A stretch of DNA of 64,000 nt from Owenia fusiformis (GCA_903813345.2 CAIIXF020000008.1:33568867-33632866), one strand, 5' to 3'. Positions 46,771 through 60,665 are shown, counted from the stretch's first letter. The notes: generated by a model not told the origin, from the letters alone. Translations and numbers: made by a program.

Positions 46771-49700
46771 TCATAATCCACTATAAGGGGATCCAATGGG
46801 GCTATGCTTTTAGTACAGCACACTCATATAAGATGTCATTAGTGTGCCATAAAGTTAGTTCAAAATGTTTTCATAAATGAATGGTTGGACTTGTTTGATC
46901 CCCTGCTGTTTGATCCCCTGTTTAATCAATGGAGCATAACCGCAGCATTTCCCAAAAAATTCTGAATACCTGTCATGTTGACTGTTTAATGTTTGAGTGC
47001 AGTTAAACCTGTGTGTGTGTGTAAGTTGCTAAGAAATTCTAAATACCTCTCTTTATGATAATTTCTATGATGCCTTATTATAGCATTTACTTTGAACAGG
47101 TTTTCTGTATCTTGTTTATCAGTAATGATTCACGGGGTACAGTGCTATTAAAATCATAAATACAGTACAATAATTTAGTACATCATACCTTTGCCAATAA
47201 TTTTAGTAAGACAAATATTTTGATCCAGCTTCTGAAAAAACATTGAACATGTTTCTATATGATGATGTGTTATAACACACTTCCTTATTTGAGTTTATCT
47301 CCAGATTGATTATTCAAATAATGAAATGAAGGATGATATGCTAAGAATAATTTTTGCATATTCATCAATTCAAGAAATGTTATCCTAAGAAAATGTTATG
47401 AGTAACATACACTCTTACCTTAATGATAACATTAGGGAGATTAAGCTTGCATATAAAATCGAAACGCCAACCTATGACCAATCGCCCATACAAATGCATC
47501 GCTATATATTTTCCATTCACAGTTAGGTTGTGAAAAACATTGCAAGCTTAAAGTCCCTATTGAGAGTCTCTGAAAACCACAATCAATACCATTGAGTGTG
47601 TGGTGTATACTACCTTTATCATTATTTCTAAGATTTACAATAACATCTTTTTAGCAAAATGTCCGATTTTCTTCCATATTAATGTGAACAAATATAAACA
47701 AACATAGAATGATTCTATTGGTTGAGTCAACAATTTCAGTTATTAGGGAGGTTAAGATCGCACTATTTTGATGAACGTACACATGGAATGTGTAAACTTA
47801 TGGTCCCCTATTCACGGTGTTATAGCATGACGGTTACGTCAAGGCAATTTGCAAAATTTTGCGGTAACAATAACAAAAAATGGCGGATGGGAAAGGCAGC
47901 ATGTCCTCTTTCTCGCCTGTAGACAATATTCACAGATAAGATTTCCTTTTAAACTAGTTCCATTCGGTGACGTATATATGGATGGTATATATGAAATCTG
48001 CCAGGTGGTCTACAAGAAACAGAATATAATCTGTAAACCTACCGACTAAGATATCAAAGTTTATAAGTTTTGATCCATTCTCGTGTTGTCTCAGTACATG
48101 AGCCACTCAAAATATTAACTGTAAGTATAAGTAAACTGTGTATAACTACTGCAAATTCAAAATACATCATTATGGCTTGAGTAGAACATATTAGGTGGTT
48201 TCCAATGCTCAATTGGCTTTGTATGATCGTATGTAGGTTACATCTATATACCACAAGGTTTTTAAGCAATGTAGACCATGCCCTAACAACAAAAACAAAA
48301 ATAAACAAATTACTAAATTTTTGTGTAGTTTTGAATTTCAAACTCACACTTTTTCTCTTATTTCATGTTATCCCCGGGCATCAATTTGCAAAGGCTACGT
48401 TCAAAATATACATTACTGAAAGTATCACCGAATGCGATTCTTGCATAAATCGTTCATCCTTTCATTGATACACAGAAGTAGAAAATAATGCGCCAACCTT
48501 AGTTTTCTCTTCCACCGCGGCCATTTTATTGGATAAATCAGTGAACGTAGCTGTCCAACCTCGTTTTCAGAGGTGGCGTAACCGTCATGCTATAACACCG
48601 TGCTATTGACTATTTTCACATCACTGGCCTCTTTTTGCCTGATTGATATAATGCCAATTGATGTAATGGTCCCCAGTTAAACCAGTTGAGAGATGGACAA
48701 CATTACTGGGGGTCATAACAGTACTCGTTCATGTTCAAGTTCTCACACAAGTGTTTTACACAGTCTGTAGCCAGCTTTTACCAAGGGGTAGGTGCAGTTT
48801 TACCAAGGGCAACGCTTTTGCCTAGGGATGAACTTTTTGACAGTTTTGGCTAAAAGATCATGCGAAGTGCTCAAATTGGTGAGAAACTGCATCATTTTGA
48901 AAGAATCTCTTGGGGGAGCAGCAGCTCCCTTTATCTCCCCCCCCCTCTACCTGCCTACGAGCCTGTGTACTCAACCTCTCTAATGTTCATGATCAATACT
49001 AAATGTAAAATTTTCACATTTTTCATATTTCTACTATTCATATTGACCAATCCCCATTCATGTCATCTTAACAGGTCCTTAATCCCTTGTTTTCTAGTCG
49101 TATGTGCTTTTATTATTCAGTTTCACAATCTATTGTTTTGCCATGCCAGTTTTACATGTTTGCATGCTGAGTTTGTTTTATGTAATGCTTTTTGTTCCTT
49201 ATATGGTTTGCACATTCACTCAGTTGAGTTGGGGTGTTGCCCCATTACTAGTTAATGTTGCCTAGAGTTTGTGACTGTACATACACAAAGTATTTCAAAT
49301 ATATATTTTAGAAAACATTTTATATTTGATTCCCACCCAAGGGTCTTCCACTCACCCATTAACATAAACAAAACATGAACTCTAATAAAAATGCCAACAA
49401 GACTGCAAGGGAAACTTAATCTATGAATTGGACTTTACCATATCACATGTATTAGTCTCGTGACCAGGGAGGGGGAGGAGGGGGGTTGAGAGACGACCCT
49501 CTCCCCTAGGAACATTTTCTGTCAACATCCTGCAATTTTTCACCACTTTACTTTTCAAGTGTTGTTCGGATGATGCTTTCATTTAATTGCTTGCACTGAT
49601 GGTTTCTCTTGAAAATTCATGCACATAAGGTGATCTAGTATTTCAACACAGGACCATGAAAGCGCTATTTGAGCTTGAAGTAGAAGTATTCGTAGTATTA

Positions 49701-49899
49701 CTGTTTGTATTATTAATCTCTATGATTTTTCAATAGGCTAACTCAGTCAGTGAATGCAGGATTAAAACACAACACACATGAGTAATTCACCCACCTATGC
49801 ATGTTATTATTGAAAAACATTGCCATCTTTTACATCACTCCTAAATTATTTTTGTAAACATGCATTTTAAGAGGTTCATTTTTTCAAAAAAAAACTCAA
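46771..49899. other. Interior of the 46-50 kb inverted-repeat element, no gene
   Basis: Contains a shorter inverted repeat (CACGGTGTTATAGCATGACG at about 47813, mirrored at about 48578-48602) and a diverged GTAGCCAG-family copy at about 48770-48968. A frame starting AAAATGGCGGATGGGAAAGG at about 47878 runs only 19 codons. The other frames up to 131 residues lack features. Confidence 0.45.
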
Positions 49900-50240
49900 A
49901 AACAAACTTCATGGAGTTCCTTACATATTTTACTTGATGAAACATGTGTTCAAGTACAATGTAACTTTGCATGAAAAATTGTAAAAAAAATGAGGGACGA
50001 TGGTGAAAATGACGAATGTATTTTGAAAAAGCTTGTTGATGGGTGGATTAAACATAGATTATAAGATAATCCAATTGACCTGGAATCTATTCTTTGAACT
50101 TTTCTTGAAGATTATAGATTCGCCTTTCCCAAGCATTTACTTTTGACAGCCAGAAACTACTCACAAAAAATTATCAACTGTCAAAATTATCAAAAGTCTG
50201 TTGCGATACTTTCCCTGCTCCTTTGACTTTGTATATTTAA
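49900..50240. repeat. Right arm of the 46-50 kb inverted repeat
   Basis: Reverse-complement partner of 46445-46770, ending near TTTGACTTTGTATATTTAAG, which still recalls the GGCTTTGTATAAAAA terminus. Confidence 0.75.
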
Positions 50241-51627
50241 GGATGGGGCCTATCAAACATTGACTTGCTTAATGCATAACATGGTTACAAATACAAATAT
50301 TTCACTTTTTGGACCACCCTATAGTTTGAAAACATCAAGGAATTGTGATGAAAATATGCAAATGTTTGTATAAATTCTGTAAATATTGAATTTTACTATT
50401 AAGAAAAGTTGACATCATGTTGACAACGATATTGACTTCGCTCCTTTAACTAGACTATCTAAGTATACTACAGGGAGACATGTAAATGAAGTTATTAAAT
50501 GAATGATTTCTAAATAATAGATTAATTTACTTACAAAACTTCTCCCTGTATGCCTCAGTTTCGTATCGTATCTCTTGTTCGTTCCAAAATGAGATAAATA
50601 ATGTCTTAATACATGAATATTGTGCTGTATTATATATATACTGCATATATAATTGGACTTGTTTGGTTGTGGTGCTCGAAGCTTATTGGTCAACTCGAGA
50701 GTCAATATGAAAAGAACACATGGTGGTCAATCAAAGAGGGAAAGCCTCAGAGTTCAGAGATGACCTAAACTTAAATGGAAATTTATAAAGATGACCGTCA
50801 TCTCTAATAGGTCAAATTACATGTGGAGCTAACAGAAACAAAATGGTGCCATTCTTGCACAATTTTTTTTCAAAAATATTTTTCAACTTTTTTTCAAAAT
50901 GGCAGGAGATATGGAGCTTCTGAATATGGAAACCACAAAATCAGGATACGGGATATATCTTACCAACTTATCTCTGTAAAACTCTACTTGGCATAAGATA
51001 AAATTTGTTATTTCACATCAAGATCATCACTCAAAATACTATTCTCTTTATTTAGACTTTTTATGACAATCTTATACCTATATTTTCAAAATTTATTATC
51101 AGAATGATCACGCCATTGGCCAATCCTTTCTTGATGCCTTTTAAAGATTTTCTACAATATTAATCAAATTTACATGCATGACATGATCATAACCCTAAGA
51201 TTTTATCAGATTTCACATGCTCTTGGGCCCATGGGTAGATGCTCTTCAGAAACATTTAAGATAAAAAGTAGGCCTACTCAGGGACCTGGGTTATATTCAC
51301 CACTCGCACAAGTTCATCAGAATTTTCATATGACTGAGTACATACCGCTCCTGGATAAAATTCTTCACTATAAAGTCAATGAGTTCATCATACATCACAT
51401 GACTAAGCAGTTGAGGCACCAACTTAAAATTACATTTATAGAGTACATCAGATATCACATGACCTTGCCCCTGGGTAAAATTTGTCAACTGAGCAATGAT
51501 TTGGAAGCCTGGGTACAAACCTCCTTTAAATAATGACAGGAGCTGGTTCAACTTGATTCTACATCCTTTTCATAATCTTAATCCTTTGATTTCCTGGTTG
51601 ATATCATCCAACTACCGTAACCCCTCA
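50241..51627. other. 3' flank of the UTP25 gene, no other gene seen
   Basis: AT-rich. A 119-residue plus frame at 51174-51533 contains imperfectly repeated CATCACATGACT-type segments and no family signature. Part of this stretch is probably 3' untranslated sequence of the minus-strand gene. Confidence 0.4.
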
Positions 51628-51877
51628 TTAAGTGTTTTCTCCAGTCACAAACATATGAACATTTTTGTCAGACTTAATCATATGACTCGCTCGCTCAGTT
51701 CCCACAATTCCTGCTAGTCTATGCATGTCATACTTTGAATAAATCACGGTACACGACAGATCAGAGTCATTTTGTCTTTTCCTGGGATCCTTCAAAAAGT
51801 TTGAGATTTCGCTGTAGAAATGAGGATATCGGGGCAGCTCGTAGCAAATCAGGTGTTTGATTCCACGAATACGGTAT
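51628..51877 (-). CDS. UTP25 (digestive organ expansion factor), last coding exon
   Basis: Encodes the C-terminus of UTP25, a nucleolar protein of the small-subunit processome needed for 18S rRNA maturation. After the acceptor CTGTTTCAG|A, with one base left over from the previous exon, the frame reads YRIRGIKHLICYELPRYPHF, then YSEISNFLKDP, CTVIYSKYDMHRLAGIVG and VHMFVTGENT, stopping at 51628-51630. The helicase-like C-terminal domain blocks (YELP-x-YPHFYSEI, YSKYD-x-x-RLA-x-x-VG-x-ERA) match the family closely, and the protein ends where family members end. The upstream exons should lie at higher coordinates on the minus strand. I did not find them, possibly because of long introns. Confidence 0.85.
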
Positions 51878-51929
51878 CTGAAACAGCGGAGAAGATATAA
51901 CATTTAAGCCATACATGTTAGGTAGTATA

Positions 51930-52070
51930 CTGGGGGCCATTTACAGAAACTTCTTAAAGTTAGGAATTCGTAAAGCCATTTGTTCCCTATCAGTGACATC
52001 ATTATATCCATGGTTACAACAATTGATTTACGAATTCGAAACTTTACGAAGTTTCTGTTAATGACCTCCT
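51930..52070. repeat. Miniature inverted-repeat element in a UTP25 intron
   Basis: ATTTACAGAAACTTCTTAAA with GAATTCGTAAA on the left is mirrored imperfectly by TTTACGAATTCGAAACTTTA and CGAAGTTTCTGT on the right. Arms about 43 bp, total about 140 bp. Confidence 0.7.
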
Positions 52071-53447
52071 GTATATTATGGAAAACATAATGCACAATTA
52101 TTTGAAATTATGATTTTAACATTGAAACAGTTCCACAAAACTGAAAACGAAATGTGATTTGTTAAAAACAACTGGAGAAAATTGGCTGTTGCATGCTGAA
52201 ATTCCTGACTGCTGACAGTTTATCTTACTATTACTAGTATATGGCCAACTCATTTAAATATGAATCGAATTGTGCCAGTGACTATTCATATTCAAATGAA
52301 TTGGCCATAAAATAGTAGGCCAAACCATGGGCTTTCAATAGAGAGCCAGTAGTTGAATTCGCAAATGCTACCTGAGATACATACAAGTCATGTACAATTC
52401 AGGAATTGAATCTGGCCAATAAGTTTTGAAAATGTTTGAATAGATAGCTCTCGCATCCATGACTTTTACATTTCGCTGTAGAATAAGTAGTTTCTGATGT
52501 GACTAAAATAAACAAACCTTTATGTTTTACTTCAAGGTCTTGCAATATTTCAGTTAGAATTTGAATAGCTAGCTATAAACAAAATAAATTTATTCTAAGA
52601 GTCAAGATATTTGTGCACTCGTACCAATCATATTATATCTCTCCCAGGTTATTTTTGGGGCTTATCGCTCTATGACAAAACCACAGTGAGCAAAATTCAA
52701 AACATTCTGATCTTTGTGCCATCTTTTGGCAGTGTGGGGTTTTAAAAGCATGAATACTTTTTTGGCCTAAATATTCCGCTGTTTTATGATTGCTTCATAC
52801 TGGCATATTATTAACACTATATGGATAGCAGAACAACTTATATGTTAGAATAAACAGTAAATCACAGATAAATATATCAGTAAAGACACTGACATCTATT
52901 AATGAATATGGAAGTCAAGTCAATTTTGAGAACTTGTAATATGTGAATGTGTAATACAGTACTTCATTTGCAGCCTAATACGCTAAGTGCTCTCTTTTCA
53001 AGCAATAAAAGAGAAATTATTAGAGGTGTCACGGAGCAACAAAAAATCGGAACTGTTTGGTTTGGAACATTTGGCTTCAGAATGGAACAATTTAAGAATG
53101 GTTCGGATTAGATTAGATTAATATAAAATGACCAGCTAGGTCTCTCTGAAAGCGTAAAGCTATTCAATGAGAATCAGTGAAAATATGAACTTCTTTCCAT
53201 GCAAAAGATTGAAACAAAAATGCTGTTTTGTGGTGATTTCAAGACCAAAAGCTGTGAAAAGGTTACATTTCTTTGTTCCAGAACTGAACCAAAATGATGA
53301 CTTTTTGTTCCGTGTCCTTTTCCGAGGGCCTAATTCTGCGGATCGGAACGAAATTGGGTATCTGTGACACCTCTAGAAATCATCTAATCTATAATTTTCA
53401 ATCTCTAATCCCAGTCTCACTTGAAAAACTAAATTGAAATTCAATAG
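52071..53447. other. Probable UTP25 intron, no gene seen
   Basis: AT-rich. 53167-53367 holds a 66-residue plus frame without recognisable features. Confidence 0.35.
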
Positions 53448-53613
53448 AGAGGACCCACTGAATGGAGCTATTTGGAAGATTTTAACCAATTTTTGCCATA
53501 CCTGCGAAAGAAATGGAACCTCTCTGTATACAGTAAGAAGTGGATTTTCCCTTGGAAGAACTGTGTCCGTGATCTGGAGACACTCTTGTCACTGCTGTAC
53601 CTGGAATTACATG
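53448..53613 (+). CDS. Candidate coding exon, family not recognised
   Basis: After a possible acceptor (TTCAATAG|AGA) the frame reads RGPTEWSYLEDFNQFLPYLR, then KKWNLSVYSKKWIFPWKN and CVRDLETLLSLLYLELH, up to a possible donor (ACATG|GTATAA). The composition (Trp-, Leu- and Lys-rich, helix-like) looks like real protein, and there is an in-frame TAG exactly at the acceptor. The last 40 bp are part of a tandem duplication whose second copy differs in this frame only by a synonymous TAC/TAT change. No neighbouring exon was found, so it could be a captured or dead exon. Confidence 0.35.
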
Positions 53614-53793
53614 GTATAAATGATCCATTATATGGAAGCTACATACATATTACTGATGTACACCTCCCTCCATAAGTTTGGCACTGGAGACACTCTTGTC
53701 ACTGCTGTATCTGGAATTACATGGTATAAATGATTCATTATATGGAAACTACATACATATCACTGATGTACACCTCCCTCAATAAGTTTGGCA
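53574..53793. repeat. 110 bp tandem duplication
   Basis: CTGGAGACACTCTTGTCACT starts copies at 53574 and 53684. The two differ at about six positions. The first half of each copy is the end of the candidate exon. Confidence 0.9.
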
Positions 53794-53942
53794 AATGAAG
53801 GCCCCCATTTGATAACGAGCTTTATTTATGTTCATTAAATCTTCATTTTGTTCCTCCATTACAAAAGATTGGAATGATGAGATTGTATAGGTTTTACATG
53901 TGATCCAAAATAAAAATTTTGGTTGGGAGTGTACATTGTGCC

Positions 53943-54005
53943 ATATATTTGTATTGTATTGTATTATATTGTATTGTATTGTATTGTATTTCATTGCATT
54001 TATTT
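53943..54005. repeat. TGTAT/TATTG pentanucleotide microsatellite
   Basis: About eight to nine units of GTATT with a few interruptions, inside a non-coding minus-strand frame. Confidence 0.9.
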
Positions 54006-54354
54006 GTATTGCTTTTTTTGTGCCCCTCCAGTGAAGTTGAGCAATACCTCTCATTAAAGTTGTGATTCTTGAAAGAGTAAATAAACTTTCAGAGTTTTTT
54101 AACATTGTATCACTCAAAATCAAATCAAAGTTGCCTCAACAGGAAATTACACAGAGAAGTCAAAAATGCAATCAAACAGAAAAACAGAAAAAATGTTGAT
54201 CTTTAATGGTCTCATAAAAAATAAACTTCAACAAGATTCCGAAGCTATTCAGGAAGCCCTCTATTATACATGTATCTACATTAGACTTTTTATGCCCTAA
54301 ACTATTTAAGTGCTATCTATGTATATAGTAATCACATGTTTCTTTTAAAACATC

Positions 54355-54560
54355 CAGGCCCGTAGCCAGGATTTGCCAAGGGGGGGTTCATTTTTCAAAT
54401 ATTTCCAGGGGGGGGTTCACATTTGACAATTTTGGCCCAAATGTGGCTAAAATCACTTGACAAGTGCTCAAAATGGTGAAAAACTGCATGATTTTGAAAG
54501 AATTTTTGGCCAGGGGGGGGTTCGCCCGAACCCTGCAAACCCCCCCTGGCTACGGGCCTG
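54355..54560. mobile_element. GTAGCCAGG-family miniature element with 5 bp target duplication
   Basis: TIRs CAGGCCCGTAGCCAGG and CCTGGCTACGGGCCTG. ACATC flanks both sides (54350-54354, 54561-54565). G runs (seven or more) lie just inside the left arm and C runs in the right. It is about 206 bp, the same family as 31349-31545. Confidence 0.85.
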
Positions 54561-57500
54561 ACATCATTATATCTTTCTATTATGAAAGACCTATAGTGTG
54601 ATAAAAGGTGGACTCAAATAACCTAAGGAAACACTTGTTTCAACAATTGTACATACAAGTGAAAATATATTTATCACATGTTTAATCCTTGAATACTGAA
54701 TAGGTATACTATAACCTCACCATATCATGACCTGGGCTAAGATTCAGGGGACATGGCAAATCAATTATCTGTTTAGCAGTACCTTTCCAAATTGATGAAA
54801 AATCTGTGAAAACCTGAAAAGATAATGGCAAATATGTGACGAAATTCCTTCTTTAAATTATTTTACGAATTAAAAGTCTGAACGTGACAAGGCATTAACA
54901 TGCAAAATGTCACCACCTGCCAAAAGACAGATGCCAAATGCTGACATCAAAACACCAACAGCCAAATGCCAAACACCAACAGCCAAATGCCAAACACCAA
55001 CAACAGCAAAATCCAAAACACCATCCACAAAAAGGTAGGAAACAGTGACAATGTCATCACTTTTGTTTAAACGTTAATCTTGGTAGTGCATTCACAACAT
55101 ATATCAATTTTACATATATTCTGTGTTTTCCAGACCAACCCCTAAGGTAGGAGACAAAAGCAAATAATTAAATAAATGTAATAAAAACATGCCATGAGAC
55201 TTAAGAACACACATAATACATACTTTCTATTGAGTTATATGAGTATGAAAAACAATTCATTTGAAAGAAATTTTAGTAAATCAACACTCATTAGATTTTT
55301 GAGGAAATCAAATGTTTATTTAATTTTGTGGTCATATTGAAATATGCCTTTGACTGGTTTAAAGTGGAAGAAAAGAATATACTTGTATACGTAGGGACAA
55401 AAGAAAGCCAGTATAAAATATGGCAAGTAATCTTTCCAATGAACAAATCAATGAAAACACTTGGATTAAAAGAATAAACAGGACAATTTTTTTATTGAAA
55501 CCAGAAGATATGATAAAATTGTGACAATTCAAAATTTCGCTGCCCCTTTAAGTGGCACACACATATTAACATGGCCAGTATGACCTCCTTCATTTGTATA
55601 GTACCCAGACAGGCATACAGTCTTTTCACATTTATACTATGATTTCTTTTACATTTTATACGGCATCTATTTCTTTAAGTAAGCTGCCTAATGCCAAAAC
55701 ATGAACATCATGTAACCAGTCTATTAAATAAAAATAAAGAACAGTGCAATTACCATGGAAACGAGTAAATAAAGCATGAACATTCCATATTTGATTAATC
55801 CCAGAAATCACATACAGTGTTCACATTGATTGTTCAAGCCAGGAAGATGTATAATTGAAATAGCTTGGCCCAGTGATATTTTATGGGCAGGCTGAAATTG
55901 CATATTGATCATATGGGAGTCCCTGATAGCCAATATTGCAGATTAGACCCAGCTAGTATAATATCAATGTAAAGATAGGCTCCGTATTGACACTTATGTT
56001 CTCATGACACTCATATTGACACATATCACCACATGGATAACTACTACATCTAGAAGTTTATACAGGGAGCATATATAGCTATTGAAAGAACAAATAGTGG
56101 GATATAAAATACACATTAAAAGGTAGAGTATAATATATTGACATGAGAAAAAATTCTGAATAGCTTAAATATCCAATATGAAAACCTCATAGTAAATTGA
56201 GTACTGCGGACAGATATTAACACAGAAAATTATGAAAAGCAGGGCGTAGCCAGGATCCACAGACGAGGCTAACTTCATTAGGTGAGGCAAAGCTCATGCT
56301 AAAGAGGATATTGAGGCATGGTGTTCAGTAACAGTAAAAACTATTTTTCTTTAAAGTGCGCGCCTGACCCGGCTACGTAAAGCACAGAGTTTATACTGGC
56401 GGATTAGACTAGTTCATTTTTTATATGTGTGTGAAAGCTTTCTCTTATTTGCGTTTTTTCGTTTAGTACGGTTTTGTTATAATTGCCGAGGTCATATAAC
56501 CGGGATAAAACAATGATTATCGTTGACTGCCCACACACAAAACATACGTTGAGTGAACAGTGTTATTACAAACAACAGGCTTTAGAATACAAAGCGTAGT
56601 GTGATAATAAGCTGTACACTACCACTGCTGCATGTCCATATTACTAATTTACTAGGGCTCCCAAAGAGTGGACAGGGAGGTTGTGTTTGTCACTTTTAAA
56701 TTTTACATTTCAAAATTGTCATTTTTCATGTCATAATTTGTTGGTGTCATTCGTTTAGCCAATCAAAACATTGTAAAACAATAAATTGTCTGTTACGTAC
56801 AATCAATTTTGTTCAGTTTTGATTAGTCGTCAGAATAAAGTTACGTTCATCTGAATCCATGTATCAAAACAAAAATCCTATTTTCACTTCAAAATACTTC
56901 AGTGAGATGAAGGCTCGGAATTGTCACATGCAATAACTTATTGTCGTATTCGTTATTTTATTTTCTCGATAGTAGCATTTAGTCACACATTTGATGCCAG
57001 GTCACCTTGTCGCATACCTCTTGGGGAACCCCACATTTATGTGTGTACTCATGGAAGTAAATTCCCCGGTGTAGCCGAGAGCCACAAACTTTTCAACAGG
57101 TTCGAAATTACCAATTTCTCTCATATACAGTGTATACTCTAAATATTTTATTATTTAGCACCTACAAAGTATTGCTAATAACCATATGTAATTTCAATAA
57201 GGAAACTTATCTGGCTACATATAAATTCAATATCAACACTAGCTGTTCTCTCAACACGTCCTGGCTTACCTTGTGGTGACAAACCCTGGATTTCTGCTAT
57301 TTATAGTTTATCAACACCTGGACGCATGCGCATTTTATAGTTTATCGGGCACTTTAAATATATTTTTCTCAAGATAAGATGTCTCTTCAAAGATTTTTTG
57401 TAAAATTCTCTCTAAACTTAGAATGCATCCATAAAGATGAAAATAAGCTATTAAGTAGTCAATTAGATCAAACATAGTTAAATTAGCACAATCCTTTTTG

Positions 57501-60500
57501 TGATTAAAATTATTAAGATTTAATGACGTTAACTTTTAAAGTCTAAAATAATTCATATACTCATCTTAAATAATTCATACACTCATCTTAAAGGTGGAAA
57601 TAAAGAGACATGACATAAATAAACATAAAGATACTATAAACATGGTTAATATTTTTTAAAAGTTTCATGTGGATATTTAAACATTATTCATACAGTTTTA
57701 TATCCAATAATTAGATTCATCATTTTAATTGCCTAATTATGAGATTTTTAAAATTCAACAATGTATGAAAACCACAAATATAACAAGATCGAATTTTGTA
57801 AATGTGGTGATCGAGTTAAACATTTTTGTTTCCTCTTAAACAATTGTTTTTGAAGCCCGGTGACCTCATTTCCTCAAGGGGAGGGCATGTAGATGTCAGG
57901 ATGGGGGGGGGGGGGGGTCTTGGTTGACACAAGACAGGAATTTTAACTAATTACAGCATAACCAGATAATTTCTACTGTTTATCTGAGCTAATTAGCATA
58001 ATAATTTTTAGCTCAAACAATAATTTTTGTTTTCTTTTTAATGCTTTTTAATTGTAAAATGAATGTTCTCGAATGAAGGCTAAAGTTTGCACTTCTCTAA
58101 TTCCCCCCAAAAAACTAATATTTCTCTAATTATCACAAGTCCCTGGATTTCTCTTACCCTTTTGAAAAAGCCATTAACACTTTTGAAAAAGATTTTATAC
58201 CTAAGACTGGGGGGCCATTATACCCTAGACCCAACATTGAAAGATGAAACTTTAAAACTGGTTTAAAAACATGAGCTTCTTAAAAACCCGTATTCATTAC
58301 TGCACCAGTACCTTTTGAGGCTCTTTACCTTAAGTATCGAGGGCCCTTTTAACCTATCTCAATGGGCAACTCACACAGGCACCTGGTTTAAGTAGATAAC
58401 AAAACTACTATTAAGATAACATTTTCTGAGCTATTAACTTAAAGGAAAGTGTACTTGACATGCGAAATCATTGAAAACCATCATAATTTAACATGTAAGT
58501 GGGGAGATCATGTCAAAATGTAATTGGTAAATTGGTGCTTATCAATAGGTTTGATAAGCACACTAGAGAGATAGTACTGGAAAATAACACCACACAATAA
58601 GCAATATTAACCTATAGCACTGGTTAACAAAAGCAGATCAAATAAATATTTTTCTAAAATTAAAAAAAAATTCCATAACCTACATAGGGCAATAGTAAGG
58701 GAAAGCCAGGAATTAAAATTAAGCAAGACAAATATAAATAGGTGAGATGAATTTTATTAGAAGGGGACATAGGCTAATCAATGCACTTGATTCCAAATGT
58801 TTCAATTGTAAAGAAAAACACATTCATAGTTTTCTTTGAAATTTTAGAGAGGCAATCACCTCTCCCTGCTGAGGCAATTGCCTCGCATGTCTCACGCTTG
58901 ACTACGCCCATGCTACAGAACAACTAGATAAATATTTAAGTAAATCCTAAAGTCCTAAATTCAATTTTGAGAAAAATACAGATATATATCTATATATGCC
59001 TACTTTATGAAACAAACAACCAACAGAAATCCCAAAATGGAAGTGAAAAGCATTATTAACATACTACAGTAAAACATGTCTAAATGCAACACCTTCTAAA
59101 ACGTGTTCCACTTTGGAGGTGTTCCACATATACAAGTTCATTAAATATTCAGTTTTTGGGACTCTGAAAAGTGTTCCGCTAGCAGAGGTGTTCCACTTCT
59201 AGATGTGTTCCACTGTATTTTGCCAGTTATGGTTGACACACAGTTATTAATCATAAAACAAAATACGAGCAAATATATAGGTTTGTGGTTTGGGGCCATC
59301 ATTAATTAACCAAATAGAACTCTTCCAAAATATTTCTTGACTGTCATAATTATGTCCCATGTGTGGACGGTTTATTAGAATTTGCCTATATCTTATTTTG
59401 CATTATATACAACAGGTTACGCAATAATGTTATAAAATATCCTAATTTTTACTCAAAAAGGAGATTTGCAAAGATAGAGATCATATTTTCAAAAATATTC
59501 TTAAGGGAGACCTTAAAGGTCAGTTTGATAACAGGAGCTTTCTGACATCATATAATTATTAATTTATTGTATATTCATTAATAGCCTCTTCCATAGTGTT
59601 TCAAATTATAGTCTATAGAGCTATTTAAAAAAAAGAAAAGTGAGATATTTTTGGTGCAATATCATTTGAAATTTGTGTCACTATTATCAAAGTTCACCAT
59701 TTGCAATGTTAAATGAAAAATATGAAATTTTTGATAGTTTTATACATGTAGCTAAAAAATAGCAAAAGTGCACCATATAGCTCAAGAGTAAAAAAATGTA
59801 TTGCTATAGTTACTGATCCATACAACAGATATTGTGGTGCATATTAATATGATAATTTAGTATTGGTCATTGCCTTTCCTGTTGTTTGTGGAAACAAATG
59901 ACTGATATAACATGAATGCATAAATACTGTAAATTGCTTCAATTTTGCATCTGTTTTAATTTCCTAATTTCACCAGTTTAGAATAGGATCAATTATAAAT
60001 GTTTCTAAATAATCAGTTTAACATATTTTCACACTTATCTATTCTCACAAAAATCTGCTAAATAAATACCACAAAAATAATACAGAAAATCTTCCTAAAG
60101 TAAAGGGAGTATTTAAGAGAAGTACTGTAATTAGAGCTAACAATACTTAGCAGTACCATAGTTCAGTCAAGGGGCTATATGTTTAATGTATTAGTAAACT
60201 TAATCGATGCTATTTTACACCAAGTTATGTCATATGTATATTTTTTATTGACTCTATGATGTCATTGCTACAAACTTCAATACAAAATTAAACTAAGACT
60301 AAACTAACTACTGAATAGAAAATATACAAAGTTGTAAAATACAATTACAGCATCACAAAATGTAAAATACAATATTAATCCAGTTTTTTTGAATGAATGA
60401 TAAATGAATCTTGCTAGATGTAAAATTACATAAGAATTTTATGAGACATAAGTTTTTTGAAAATAAAGTCAGGACTACCAACAAAATTAAATTGTACAAG

Positions 60501-60665
60501 GGTGTCAAACAGAGATTTTCTTTTTGTTGTATTTTTCTTACACATCATGATAAAAAGGGTAAAATATGGCAAAATACAGAGTAATATGAGAAATACTTTC
60601 TTGTAATAATACCTGTGCAATATCCATTCTTGATTCGCTTTGAAAATGTTTCTTTATCTTGTCTT
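54561..60665. other. Long stretch without a confident gene
   Basis: AT-rich. Items seen: a small frame at 54907 (MSPPAKRQMPNADIKTPTAK...) made of repeated CCAAATGCCAAACACCAACA and ending in AGGTAG, which could be donor or stop; an ACGCATGCGCA site (57322-57332, NRF-1-like); a run of about 16 G at 57903-57918; diverged GGCGTAGCCAGG-type fragments at about 56245 and 58900; repeated GTGTTCCAC(T/A)T motifs at about 59103-59215. The upstream exons of UTP25 may lie here but I could not identify them. Confidence 0.4.

Noticed and set aside
47878-47935. Gene start AAAATGGCGGATGGG
   Set aside because: Only 19 codons, inside an inverted-repeat element, without a clear splice donor.
51174-51533. 119-residue plus-strand frame
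   Set aside because: Internal nucleotide repetition, no family motif, and it lies in the likely 3' untranslated region of UTP25 on the other strand.
53779-54123. 114-residue minus-strand frame
   Set aside because: Its middle is the translated pentanucleotide microsatellite.
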